Below are positions 26,130 through 32,880 of a DNA stretch of 40,625 bases, one piece after another (position 1 is the first letter of the stretch; every line of letters begins with the position of its first letter). The translations under genes and the position numbers were made by a program. The notes beneath the pieces were generated by a model. It was given only the letters and a program-made list of their open reading frames with translations, was not told the DNA's origin and made no database searches. This DNA comes from a virus: positions 1-40,625 of the IMG/VR virus record IMGVR_UViG_3300023184_000257; one strand, 5' to 3'.

Positions 26130-26806
26130 ACGTCATGCCTGCAAATGCAACAGGCTGGTTCTGGCATTGCCTAGCCCGCGAGACTGGTAGGATTGGTCAT
26201 TTATTTAGCCCAGACGCTCAGCGTGGGCCGTGGCCGTGGATGCCTTATGCTTTGGATAACGGTGCATTTGCGGCTTGGGACATGGCCGCTAATATCTGGG
26301 ACGAATCCAAGTGGGATGTTCACGCTTGGCGAAGAATGATCTTTTGGGCACAGGCTCAGGAGCAATTACCACTCTGGGCCATTGTGCCGGATTGGATTGG
26401 AGACGGTCAGCGCACCATCGAGCGTTATCACCAATTCAAGGCTGAAATTCCATTTCCGCTAGCACTAGCAGTGCAAAACGGAATGACGGCAGAGGCAGCT
26501 CGTGAATTAAACCCAGACGTGATTTGCGTGGGCGGAACGACTGAGTGGAAGTGGGAAACCGTTGAAATGTGGGTAAAAGAGTTTCCGCGAGTCCATGTTC
26601 TTAGGGTCAACAGTCCTTCAAAATTAGATTATTTGGAATCCCTTGGAGTGGAAAGCTGTGACGGCACAGGCTGGAATCGCGGAAGTCGCGATCAAACCAT
26701 AGGACTGGAACTTTGGGCAAGAAAAAACCCTAACCCACGCACAGACTTGCTGACTCCGTTTACCTGTAGACAAGCTAAAGATAAATTACAAATGACATTC
26801 GCATGA
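26126..26806 (+). CDS. DpdA-like (TGT-type) putative DNA base-modifying enzyme
   Basis: A 226-residue protein from ATG 26126, preceded by GGAGGAGGT. Motifs: ALDNGAF (42-48), VPDW (87-90), QNGM (117-120), VGGTTEWK (135-142), HVLRVNS (157-163), CDGTGW (178-183). The order of strands with Asp at their ends fits a TIM barrel and resembles the DpdA/queuine transglycosylase-related proteins of phages, which exchange guanine in DNA for a 7-deazaguanine base. It is shorter than tRNA transglycosylases and lacks an obvious zinc site. No preQ0 synthesis genes are present, so the base would come from the host. The family assignment is from memory and not certain. Confidence 0.55.
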   Translation: MNVMPANATGWFWHCLARETGRIGHLFSPDAQRGPWPWMPYALDNGAFAAWDMAANIWDESKWDVHAWRRMIFWAQAQEQLPLWAIVPDWIGDGQRTIERYHQFKAEIPFPLALAVQNGMTAEAARELNPDVICVGGTTEWKWETVEMWVKEFPRVHVLRVNSPSKLDYLESLGVESCDGTGWNRGSRDQTIGLELWARKNPNPRTDLLTPFTCRQAKDKLQMTFA

Positions 26807-26976
26807 CACATCCACACGATTTGCACAAAAACTGGGAATTACAGAAAGAAATTGAATCCCTCAAAGCCAAACTGCAAGAAGCTCTTGAGCGCATCCGCGA
26901 CTGCGACTGGGTAATTACGCCGCATGATCGTATGGACGCTGTGCGGGCGATTGCGCGGGAGGAGGGAGAAGTATGA
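26803..26976 (+). CDS. small helical protein, copy 1
   Basis: A 57-residue protein with ATGA overlaps at both ends. A coiled-coil start (LQKEIESLKAKLQEALE) is followed by RIRDCDWVITPHDRMDAVRAIARE. The same block occurs in the protein at 27287 (CIRDCDFVITLPDRMDAVRAIARE), so this is the partner gene of the duplicated ABA-sandwich unit. Function unknown. Confidence 0.6.
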   Translation: MTHPHDLHKNWELQKEIESLKAKLQEALERIRDCDWVITPHDRMDAVRAIAREEGEV

Positions 26977-27290
26977 CCAACGAAAAGATAAACGCAGCGA
27001 TTGCTGAGGCGTGTGGGTGGTGCTTTGAGTATGGGCATTGGGTATTGCGAGTCTCCGGGAAATTGACGCGCAGCCGATACGAATTGCCAGACTACTGCAA
27101 CGACCTTAACGCAATGCACGAAGTGATTACAGCACTACCAAAAGAACGCAGACATAATTATTTAGGGTATTTATTTGAAGTGGTAAACGTAAAGAAAGTT
27201 GGAGAAATATTTAACGCACACAACGCAACCGCCCGACAACGCGCAGAGGCATTTCTGAGGACACTAGGCAAGTGGGAGGAAGAGAAATGA
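26973..27290 (+). CDS. phage ABA-sandwich-like protein, copy 2
   Basis: A 105-residue paralogue of the gene at 25800, with INAAIAEACGWCFEY, DYCNDLNAMHEV and RQRAEAFLRTLGKWEE. The middle has diverged. A GGAGGGAG sits upstream and both ends overlap neighbours by four bases. It heads the second copy of the two-gene unit. Confidence 0.6.
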   Translation: MTNEKINAAIAEACGWCFEYGHWVLRVSGKLTRSRYELPDYCNDLNAMHEVITALPKERRHNYLGYLFEVVNVKKVGEIFNAHNATARQRAEAFLRTLGKWEEEK

Positions 27291-27487
27291 ACGAAGCAGG
27301 TGAACAAATTCTGCTGCATAGGATCAAGTCACTGGAGTGGCTGATAGATGTTAAGACCGAACAACTCCATAAATTTAAAAACGCCCTTGAGTGTATCCGC
27401 GACTGCGACTTCGTCATCACGCTACCAGACCGCATGGACGCAGTGCGGGCCATTGCGCGGGAGGCGTTGAAATGGACATCCAATTAG
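27287..27487 (+). CDS. small helical protein, copy 2
   Basis: A 66-residue protein, the paralogue of 26803. The N-terminal helix differs, while the DCDFVITLPDRMDAVRAIAREAL block is shared. The ATG at 27287 has a GGAGG upstream and overlaps the previous stop; an in-frame TTG or GTG further upstream is not needed. Confidence 0.6.
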   Translation: MNEAGEQILLHRIKSLEWLIDVKTEQLHKFKNALECIRDCDFVITLPDRMDAVRAIAREALKWTSN

Positions 27488-27687
27488 ATCAAAACACGAT
27501 CATTAGTGTTCCTGATTTGCCCGGAATACAGATTGTTGTAAACGGCAAAATCTGGAGCTTTGACTACAGTAAGTATTGGGGGCCGATTTGGCTTAAAAAA
27601 GATGGGACTGATAGAAAATGTCAAAATCCAAACAAAGCAGTTTGGAAGGCATTTGAAGAATGGAAGAATAAACACGAACACAAATAA
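27472..27687 (+). CDS. small hypothetical protein
   Basis: A 71-residue protein starting at ATG 27472, which overlaps the previous gene by 16 bases; GGAGG lies upstream. It has VPDLPGIQIVVNGKIWSFDYSKYWG and a basic C-terminal helix. A longer in-frame start at 27391 would run antiphase through the preceding gene and is less likely. A 16-codon frame (27694-27744) follows and may be a leader. Confidence 0.5.
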   Translation: MDIQLDQNTIISVPDLPGIQIVVNGKIWSFDYSKYWGPIWLKKDGTDRKCQNPNKAVWKAFEEWKNKHEHK

Positions 27688-27749
27688 TTAAACATGACTA
27701 CACAAGAAATAATTGTCGCAGCACGGGAAGAGAAATCTAAGTAAATAAT

Positions 27750-28514
27750 ATGAAACCAACAATAATAACAGACAGACCGATGGCTCACTACAGAGCAGAT
27801 GAAGGGTTGAGCAAGCATCAGTTCGACAATTTTCTTGTCGCTCCTGCTTACTACAAGTTTAAGCAGACTAAAGAGTGGAAGCCGTCCCGTGAGATGATCC
27901 TTGGAACCTGCATTCATTCCCTCGCCATCGAGGATAGGATTGATTATGCGGTTGGGCCGAGCGTAGACAAGCGCACCAAAGCAGGGAAAGAAGAGTGGCA
28001 AATTTTCTGTGAAGAGAACATGGGTAAAGAGATTGTCACCGCCGAGGAAGAGGCAAGGATCACAAACAGTAGCTACAAAGCCAGACAGCTTTTGGGTAGT
28101 TGCAAGATTCAGCACATTGAAAGCTCTATGTACTGGGAACGGGGTGGCGTTCTTTGCAAGGGACGACCTGATATCATTGGCGAGTTCAACGGCAGACCTG
28201 CAATTGTTGACCTTAAGACAACCTCTGATTTCAACAAGTTTGACCAGAAATTTTGGTCATTCAACTACGACCTGCAAGCAGCATGGTATCAACGTGGGTT
28301 GATGGAGATCATAGGCGCACAGTGCGACTTCTGGTTTCTGGTTGTTGATACTGAGGAACCGCATTTTGCCCAGTGGGTTCTTTTATCCAGCGAGGCTATC
28401 GAAAAAGCGAATGCCAGAATTGATGATGGGTTGGAGCAGTATCTTGACTGTGTAGAAAACAATCATTGGCCTGAACCTCCGCTCACCAGAGTCTTGATGA
28501 GCAAATACGCATGA
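27750..28514 (+). CDS. RecE/PDDEXK-type phage exonuclease
   Basis: A 254-residue nuclease. GTCIHSLAIE (52-61, His56), KGRPDII (Asp141), IVDLKTT (Asp154, Lys156) and QAAWYQ (176-181) follow the order of RecE/Cas4-like exonucleases, which resect double-stranded DNA for recombination. It likely works with the ssDNA-binding protein at 22212. No single-strand annealing protein is recognisable next to it. No Shine-Dalgarno motif is seen. It overlaps the next gene by four bases. Confidence 0.75.
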   Translation: MKPTIITDRPMAHYRADEGLSKHQFDNFLVAPAYYKFKQTKEWKPSREMILGTCIHSLAIEDRIDYAVGPSVDKRTKAGKEEWQIFCEENMGKEIVTAEEEARITNSSYKARQLLGSCKIQHIESSMYWERGGVLCKGRPDIIGEFNGRPAIVDLKTTSDFNKFDQKFWSFNYDLQAAWYQRGLMEIIGAQCDFWFLVVDTEEPHFAQWVLLSSEAIEKANARIDDGLEQYLDCVENNHWPEPPLTRVLMSKYA

Positions 28515-28846
28515 AAGTATTACTCAGAAGAACAGAGGTGATTGATAATTCCGTGCAGTTGCCTCGACCAAAGGTTACTCAGGAGGTGGTAGTCGTTGGA
28601 AGTGAAGCGGGGTGCAGGGCAATACTTGATGATATGGCCCTGCTCCCTGAGAATCAGAGTTCAGAACAAATCGAAGTCACCCTGTACATAACCAAGTGGC
28701 AGGGACAGCAAACACATAACAGTCAAACATTTACAAAAAACAATGGAAAAAGGAATATTGATAGTGTCGTTGGAAATGCCAGCAAGCCAGATCATCGACA
28801 GGCTCGTCGCGAAGATAGGAAACGTCCCGTTAAGAAGTCTGTCTGA
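28511..28846 (+). CDS. hypothetical protein with tail overprinted on the helicase
   Basis: A 111-residue protein. The first ~77 residues (with VVVVGSEAGCRAILDDMALL) are encoded before 28743 and the last ~34, very basic, are read in a different frame over the start of the helicase C-half. This fits a gene that arrived with the cassette and now ends wherever the helicase DNA happens to give a stop. No function is recognised. Confidence 0.5.
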   Translation: MKVLLRRTEVIDNSVQLPRPKVTQEVVVVGSEAGCRAILDDMALLPENQSSEQIEVTLYITKWQGQQTHNSQTFTKNNGKRNIDSVVGNASKPDHRQARREDRKRPVKKSV

Positions 28847-29342
28847 AGGAGTTAAGACAGAAGCTGAGATGCGCGGAGTGCAGAAGGCACTCACTAAACT
28901 AAGTCAGAGTAAACTTGTGGTGCGTGATGATCTGTATGACATTTCAAGCATTTGTGCTACAGCTAGAGCAATGGCAAAGAGTCAGACGGGATTGTCCCTT
29001 TTGTTCGTGGATTACCTGCAATTGGTTCGGTGCGATCTTGGGCGCAATTCAACTCGTGAACAAGAGGTGGCTGAGGTGAGCCGCACGCTTCGTTTACTAA
29101 GTCTTGAGCTAAACTGTCTGGTGATTTCCATCACTCAGCTAAATGAACAGGGTAAGTCTCGTGAGAGTCGGTCAATCCAACAGGACGCAACGGCCATTAT
29201 CACGATCAAGATGGAAGAGGGGAAAGAGAACTCCGAGAACAGAACTATTGTGATACCTTACCAGCGAAATGGCCCTTGTGGAGTCCACACAACGCTAAGA
29301 TTTAACGGACGCACGGCATCATTTTTAAACCACCATGAGTGA
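28743..29342 (+). CDS. dnaB: DnaB replicative helicase, C-terminal half (split gene)
   Basis: A 199-residue polypeptide with the rest of the RecA-like motor. It has SLEM (9-12, catalytic Glu11), Walker B LLFVDYLQL (Asp90), TQLNEQ (131-136), RSIQQDAT and QRNGPCG (174-180). These are the DnaB motifs H1a to H4, without Walker A. Together with the N-half the total is 415 residues, close to a full DnaB. The only in-frame ATG or GTG/TTG after the upstream stop at 28689 is 28743. Codons before it still read VKHLQKT, so helicase-like sequence continues a little upstream of the start. No Shine-Dalgarno motif is present. Confidence 0.85.
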   Translation: MEKGILIVSLEMPASQIIDRLVAKIGNVPLRSLSEGVKTEAEMRGVQKALTKLSQSKLVVRDDLYDISSICATARAMAKSQTGLSLLFVDYLQLVRCDLGRNSTREQEVAEVSRTLRLLSLELNCLVISITQLNEQGKSRESRSIQQDATAIITIKMEEGKENSENRTIVIPYQRNGPCGVHTTLRFNGRTASFLNHHE

Positions 29343-29895
29343 AAAACCAAAAAAACAAAAGCGGTACAAATCACCTGAGACAAAAGCAAGGCAGCTTGCT
29401 GGTTTGTCTGGGGTCAGAATCGAGGATCACGTTGAAGGATGCGGGCACATTGAAAAGATCAATGGCAAAGGTGATTGGGCTTCCGTGTCAGAAGAGCAAC
29501 GAAAACAAATCCTAAATTTGTACTGTGCAGGGAACACGATTACTGCGATTGCCGACAAACTCAACCTCAGTAAGACAGTGGTCGGTGATGTTAAACTTCG
29601 TGCGCTTGATACCGATACTCAGTTTGCGAATGCCATGTTTAAGGTGAACATTCGCAGGAAGCTTCAGAATGTTGCTGACTTATCTGCCGATAAGGTAGTG
29701 GAGTTGATCCCAGAGATGAACGCACGGGATGCGACACTTGCTCTATCCAAAAGCATCGAAGCATTAAGCCAAATGGAAGCGGTGAAGATGCCAGAGGTAC
29801 AGGTAAACCACTTGCACCTTCACGCTTCAGACATTCAAAGACAATTTTTAGAATACATGGGAGAATCAGAAGAACAAAAAACAATAGACATATGA
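29335..29895 (+). CDS. helix-turn-helix protein, possible small terminase
   Basis: A 186-residue protein. The N-terminus is very basic. Residues ~63-92 read as a helix-turn-helix (ILNLYCAGNTITAIADKLNLSKTVVGDV), and a long helical region follows (NVADLSADKVVELIPEMNARDATLALSKSIEAL), with an acidic end. A DNA-binding N-terminus with oligomerising helices fits the small terminase subunit, which is otherwise missing. It may equally be a transcription factor. It overlaps the helicase C-half by eight bases. Confidence 0.5.
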   Translation: MSEKPKKQKRYKSPETKARQLAGLSGVRIEDHVEGCGHIEKINGKGDWASVSEEQRKQILNLYCAGNTITAIADKLNLSKTVVGDVKLRALDTDTQFANAMFKVNIRRKLQNVADLSADKVVELIPEMNARDATLALSKSIEALSQMEAVKMPEVQVNHLHLHASDIQRQFLEYMGESEEQKTIDI

Positions 29896-30218
29896 CACAA
29901 CACGAATTCACATTCGACGCAAAGAAAAAGATGACGATCATGGAAAGGTTTTCCATGTTCCACGAAAAGAACCCGCACGTTTACACAACGCTGGTTGAGA
30001 TGGCGAGGAAGGCGAGCAAGAACGGGACAAAGCAATGCAGCATTGCCATGCTCTTTGAGGTGCTGAGGTGGCGGACAAACATTGAGACAGAACGGATAGA
30101 TGAATTCAAGATAAGCAACTGTCTCCGTGCGCCTTACGCGAGACATATTATGGCAGAAAACCCAGAGCTTGCAGGAATCTTCAACCTTAAAACAAGTGAA
30201 ACAGACGACCACTTTTAA
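29892..30218 (+). CDS. conserved phage protein (FHxxNPxVY family)
   Basis: A 108-residue protein with FSMFHEKNPHVYTTLVEMARKA, EVLRWRTNIET and APYARHIMAENPELAGIF. I recognise this as a small family common in phage replication and recombination blocks, of unknown function. ATGA overlap with the upstream gene. Confidence 0.6.
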   Translation: MTQHEFTFDAKKKMTIMERFSMFHEKNPHVYTTLVEMARKASKNGTKQCSIAMLFEVLRWRTNIETERIDEFKISNCLRAPYARHIMAENPELAGIFNLKTSETDDHF

Positions 30219-30220
30219 AC

Positions 30221-30430
30221 ATGAAGGTGATCTACAAAAAATACGGGTACGATGCGCGGGTTGATCGGATTGGTTGCGTGATTGTCTCACGAGATAACAA
30301 AGGCGCAGTCAATGCAACGCTGGTTGGCGAAAAGCATCCGTCCCAAGATTGGAGAGAAGTAAAGCTGTTTGGTTGTCCAGACAATATCAGACAGGAAATA
30401 ATCGAAGCTCACGATAAGTATTTAAGCTAA
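30221..30430 (+). CDS. small hypothetical protein, last rightward gene
   Basis: A 69-residue protein (KVIYKKYGYDARVDRIGCVIV) without a recognised domain. It starts two bases after the previous stop and is followed 15 bases later by a strong bidirectional terminator, so it closes the rightward replication operon. Confidence 0.55.
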   Translation: MKVIYKKYGYDARVDRIGCVIVSRDNKGAVNATLVGEKHPSQDWREVKLFGCPDNIRQEIIEAHDKYLS

Positions 30431-30444
30431 GATACGGACACAAA

Positions 30445-30476
30445 AAAGCCCACCCTGACTAAACGGGGTGGGCTTT
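30445..30476. terminator. bidirectional Rho-independent terminator
   Basis: An 11-bp perfect stem (AAAGCCCACCC 30445-30455 with GGGTGGGCTTT 30466-30476), a 10-base loop, A-run on the left and T-run on the right. It sits between convergent genes ending at 30430 (+) and 30493 (-), so it serves both strands. Confidence 0.9.
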
Positions 30477-30492
30477 CTGTTGTCTAGTTGTC

Positions 30493-30789
30493 TTACTTTT
30501 TAAATAAGAGAGCGTTAAGGAATGCTTGTGATGCGGCAATTGCTGTGGCAATTGTTGCGCGTCCCTTAAATATGGGTTCACTCACTTCAAATCCATCGCC
30601 TTGGCTTTCACCAAATCGGTAAACCGAGTATCCTTTTTTGGGGCTGAAGTCATAGTGAAAGTTCCCCTTGTTTGGAGTCGCTTTACCCTCAGAGGTTGTC
30701 CAAGGAAATTCAGGTGATCCAGTTGTCTTGTTAATTTCAGACAATATTTTGTCGAGTTTGTTTTTGGTATTGTTGTCGAATTTATTCAT
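30493..30789 (-). CDS. hypothetical protein, leftward arm
   Basis: A 98-residue protein. The N-terminus is Lys/Asn-rich and helical, the middle has FPWTTSEGKATPNKGNFHYDF, and the C-terminal ~25 residues form an Ala-rich helix. It is the last gene of the leftward arm. No function is recognised. Confidence 0.55.
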   Translation of the reverse strand: MNKFDNNTKNKLDKILSEINKTTGSPEFPWTTSEGKATPNKGNFHYDFSPKKGYSVYRFGESQGDGFEVSEPIFKGRATIATAIAASQAFLNALLFKK

Positions 30790-30820
30790 CGGTTTGGTTT
30801 GGTTAAATGCGGTTTATTCC

Positions 30821-30867
30821 GCTTGCATCCCCCTGCTTTAAGACAAGGGGATGACAGCGAGGCAAGC
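30821..30867 (-). other. intergenic hairpin
   Basis: CATCCCCCTG (30826-30835) pairs with CAAGGGGATG (30844-30853), nine of ten positions, within an outer GCTTGC/GCAAGC pair (30821-30826, 30862-30867). It lies after the stop of the leftward gene at 30871 and before the next leftward start, so it may attenuate or stabilise the transcript. Confidence 0.5.
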
Positions 30868-30870
30868 CGT

Positions 30871-31218
30871 TTAGTACTCCTCAGGAAGAAGGATTGTGGT
30901 AAGCTTCCTATCCCATTCTGTGATTACATACAGCTTCTTTCCCTCCGCTGACTTGTACGCTGACAAGATCCTTTCCTCACCGATTAGTGCAAGGTTGTTG
31001 CTTTCCTTATCCTCTTCATCCAAATCGCCCCAGTCGCCTAATGTGTGGCGAGTGATGCACAAGATTACAAAGGCTTGTGTGAAGTTTTTGGTGATGCCTT
31101 GGGTGACGCATACATCACCCAGTTCAAATTTCCCCTGCCCGCTTGAGATTGCGGCCATCGTTTGAACGTCTTTTTCGTTCTTGGGTTCACTTAGTTCGAT
31201 TGCGATTGTGATTTTCAT
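30871..31218 (-). CDS. conserved plasmid/phage accessory protein
   Basis: A 115-residue protein with a strongly patterned C-terminal half: CITRHTLGDWGDLDEEDKESNN, then RILSAYKSAEGKKLYVITEWDRKLTTILLPEEY. This pattern (RH..GDWG...DK..N; ILSAY; ITE.DR..TTILLPEEY) belongs to a family common on plasmids and phages, annotated only as conserved hypothetical. Two TGTCT repeats (TAAGACA in the mRNA sense) lie just upstream of its start. The role is unknown. Confidence 0.7.
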   Translation of the reverse strand: MKITIAIELSEPKNEKDVQTMAAISSGQGKFELGDVCVTQGITKNFTQAFVILCITRHTLGDWGDLDEEDKESNNLALIGEERILSAYKSAEGKKLYVITEWDRKLTTILLPEEY

Positions 31219-31237
31219 TTTGTCTTATTTGTCTGAT

Positions 31238-31411
31238 TTATTTTCGGTTAATGTAGATATCGATTGCGGTTGCCCATACCATCAAGGCTAGTATAGCACA
31301 GCCAAGAATACTCATGCATTCTATAAAAGAAAGGTGAGCGAAACGCAAGAGTATTCCATCTAGCATGAACAAAGCCATGCAACATACTGCGATTATAATT
31401 AGTGTTTTCAT
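31238..31411 (-). CDS. 57-aa membrane protein
   Basis: A short gene with two probable transmembrane segments (TLIIIAVCCMALFML and MSILGCAILALMVWATAI) separated by a short loop with DGILLRFAH, and a KT start and NRK end. Its leader has two TAAGACA motifs directly before the ATG. A small inner-membrane protein in an early arm could be a superinfection-exclusion or host-takeover factor; that is inference. Confidence 0.6.
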   Translation of the reverse strand: MKTLIIIAVCCMALFMLDGILLRFAHLSFIECMSILGCAILALMVWATAIDIYINRK

Positions 31412-31428
31412 TGTCTTATTGTCTTAGG

Positions 31429-31599
31429 TTATTCGTTTGCTTCTGGGAAAATACCGAACATTCCTTCAGCAATATCCATGCGGTCTTAATACGTCATAGA
31501 TTCAAACGCTTCCAAAGTGTCTAAGCCAATCGGGTCAACGTATTCCCCCCATAGGATGAAGCTTTCGCAGATGGCTTGTAGTGTCGGTCTTTTATTCAT
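31429..31599 (-). pseudogene. small gene with in-frame stop
   Basis: Translation from ATG 31599 reads 37 residues (KRPTLQAICESF....LDTLEAFESMTY) and meets TAA at 31488-31486. The same frame continues with DRMDIAEGMFGIFPEANE to a second TAA at 31431-31429, immediately before the TAAGACA leader of the next gene. A CAA to TAA change would explain it. It may be a nonsense mutant, an assembly error or a genuine short gene. Confidence 0.45.
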
Positions 31600-31637
31600 G
31601 TTTTTATTTAGTGTTTAAAGGAGCGGGATTGCTCCCT

Positions 31638-31667
31638 ACTGCTTCCCCCGTTTATAGGAGAAGCAGT
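31638..31667 (-). other. intergenic hairpin
   Basis: ACTGCTTC (31638-31645) pairs perfectly with GAAGCAGT (31660-31667), with two further inner C:G pairs. It lies immediately after the leftward gene ending at 31679. There is no T-run on the transcript side, so it is a possible attenuator or mRNA end-protecting stem. Confidence 0.5.
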
Positions 31668-31678
31668 CTGGGAACTAT

Positions 31679-31975
31679 CTATCGCTTACAGATTGCTGAT
31701 TCTAAAGCATCAAAGCAAGTGAAGGGGAAAAGTAGCGCAACGTCATTCCCCTTAGCTAGGCACGCCCTTGCTAGTGGCACTGCTTCTACTTTCCTGAGAT
31801 AGTCAACGGCTATGTCTTCGCATGAATTAAAGGCGTGGTCATAGGGAATGAATCTGCTTTTCCCTTTGAGAGGAAACGTCAGCTTTACCCGTGATCCCTT
31901 TATGTTAGATGCGGGAACATACGAAACGATTATGCTGACTAGGTTCTGTGGTGCTTGTGGTGCTTGTGGTATCAT
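31679..31975 (-). CDS. hypothetical protein, leftward arm
   Basis: A 98-residue protein with IIVSYVPASNIKGSRVKLTFPL, DHAFNSCEDIAVDYLRKVEAVPLARACLAKGNDVALLF and a CFDALESAICKR end. No family is recognised. The reading frame is open end to end and its start is preceded by a TAAGACA leader motif, as in neighbouring leftward genes. Confidence 0.55.
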   Translation of the reverse strand: MIPQAPQAPQNLVSIIVSYVPASNIKGSRVKLTFPLKGKSRFIPYDHAFNSCEDIAVDYLRKVEAVPLARACLAKGNDVALLFPFTCFDALESAICKR

Positions 31976-32023
31976 ACTTTTGTTTGTCTTAGGTTGTTTG
32001 TGCTGTCTTGTCTGATCAGCCTG

Positions 32024-32053
32024 CTAGCCTCTCCCTTTTTAGGGAAAGGCTAG
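32024..32053 (-). other. intergenic hairpin
   Basis: CTAGCCTCTCCCT (32024-32036) pairs with AGGGAAAGGCTAG (32041-32053), 12 of 13 positions, around a TTTT loop. It follows the stop of the VWA-like gene by about 15 bases. It is the third hairpin of the same placement in this arm. Confidence 0.55.
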
Positions 32054-32066
32054 ATAGCCAGTCAGT

Positions 32067-32846
32067 CTACTGCTCGTTCAGCTTAGCAAGCTGCTTCTGA
32101 ATCCATTTAACAGGCTGAGTGATCAACTCGTCAGTGTAATGCGCCTCGCCTAGTACTATGTCAGAGGGGCTAGCGTTGACTAGTTTGCGAACGTCTCGCT
32201 CGGATGCCCATCCTCCACAAAAGCCAGTCTTAGCGTACCCAAAGCTCATGGCAAGCGTCCTATCGAATGAGCAAGCACTGAGACAGTGAGCAATCCGAGC
32301 CATATCTACGGGTGCTGTAGGCATGCGCACCATCAGACAGGTTGAGCCGTTATGCTTAGCGTTTCCATCAAGCTTTGTGAATGTCCAAAGCTCTATGGGT
32401 CGACCCTGCTTCACAAGCTGCATGACTAGGGCTAATGCGACTATGCCACGTTTGAGCAGGATGTCCGCTGAGACTCCTGCACTGCTTGTGGTACAGACAA
32501 AGACTCGCACAGGTGCTTTTTCGTTTGGGCGCACCAGACGCGCTCTCATGCACTCAGGGTCACCAGACAGGAAAGCTGGAATGTCTGGGTAAGATCCTGC
32601 TACTTGGTACGTCCAATCGGGGCTCTCATTATCTAGCTCAGCTTCTATCTGTGACAGCAAAGCCTCAGCTTTTGGGATTAGGTCAAGATTGCCGAATTTC
32701 GTACGCTCCAACGTCTGAGCGTATGTCTCGCCTACCCATCCCGCATCATGCCTGCTAGATGGATTGGAGACTGCTAAAACGTCAGCGAGGAAAGCGTCAG
32801 GGGAATCCCAGACGTACCGAAAAGAATCACGCTTATAGTTTTCCAT
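32067..32846 (-). CDS. VWA-like protein paired with the AAA+ ATPase
   Basis: A 259-residue protein. From residue ~114 the order VRVFVCTTSSAGVSADILLKRG (strand, loop, helix), ALALVMQLVKQGRPIELWTF and a later FGYAKTGFC fits the von Willebrand A fold. The metal site normally reads DxSxS; here the first Asp is Cys or Thr, so metal binding is doubtful. The N-terminal ~110 residues are helical. It lies directly after the MoxR/CobS-type ATPase, a pairing known for MoxR-VWA and CobS-CobT complexes that remodel or insert metals into targets. Substrate unknown. The leader carries two TAAGACA motifs. Confidence 0.65.
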   Translation of the reverse strand: MENYKRDSFRYVWDSPDAFLADVLAVSNPSSRHDAGWVGETYAQTLERTKFGNLDLIPKAEALLSQIEAELDNESPDWTYQVAGSYPDIPAFLSGDPECMRARLVRPNEKAPVRVFVCTTSSAGVSADILLKRGIVALALVMQLVKQGRPIELWTFTKLDGNAKHNGSTCLMVRMPTAPVDMARIAHCLSACSFDRTLAMSFGYAKTGFCGGWASERDVRKLVNASPSDIVLGEAHYTDELITQPVKWIQKQLAKLNEQ

Positions 32847-32880
32847 GATCTTTGTCTTAGTGTCTTAGCTTCTGTTCTGA

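Noticed and set aside
24958-28742. Group I or II intron or split intein between the helicase halves
   Set aside because: The stretch is filled with tightly overlapping genes. I see no intein motifs at the ends of either half, no maturase or homing endonuclease, and no recognisable intron core. Only long-read RNA data could exclude splicing fully.
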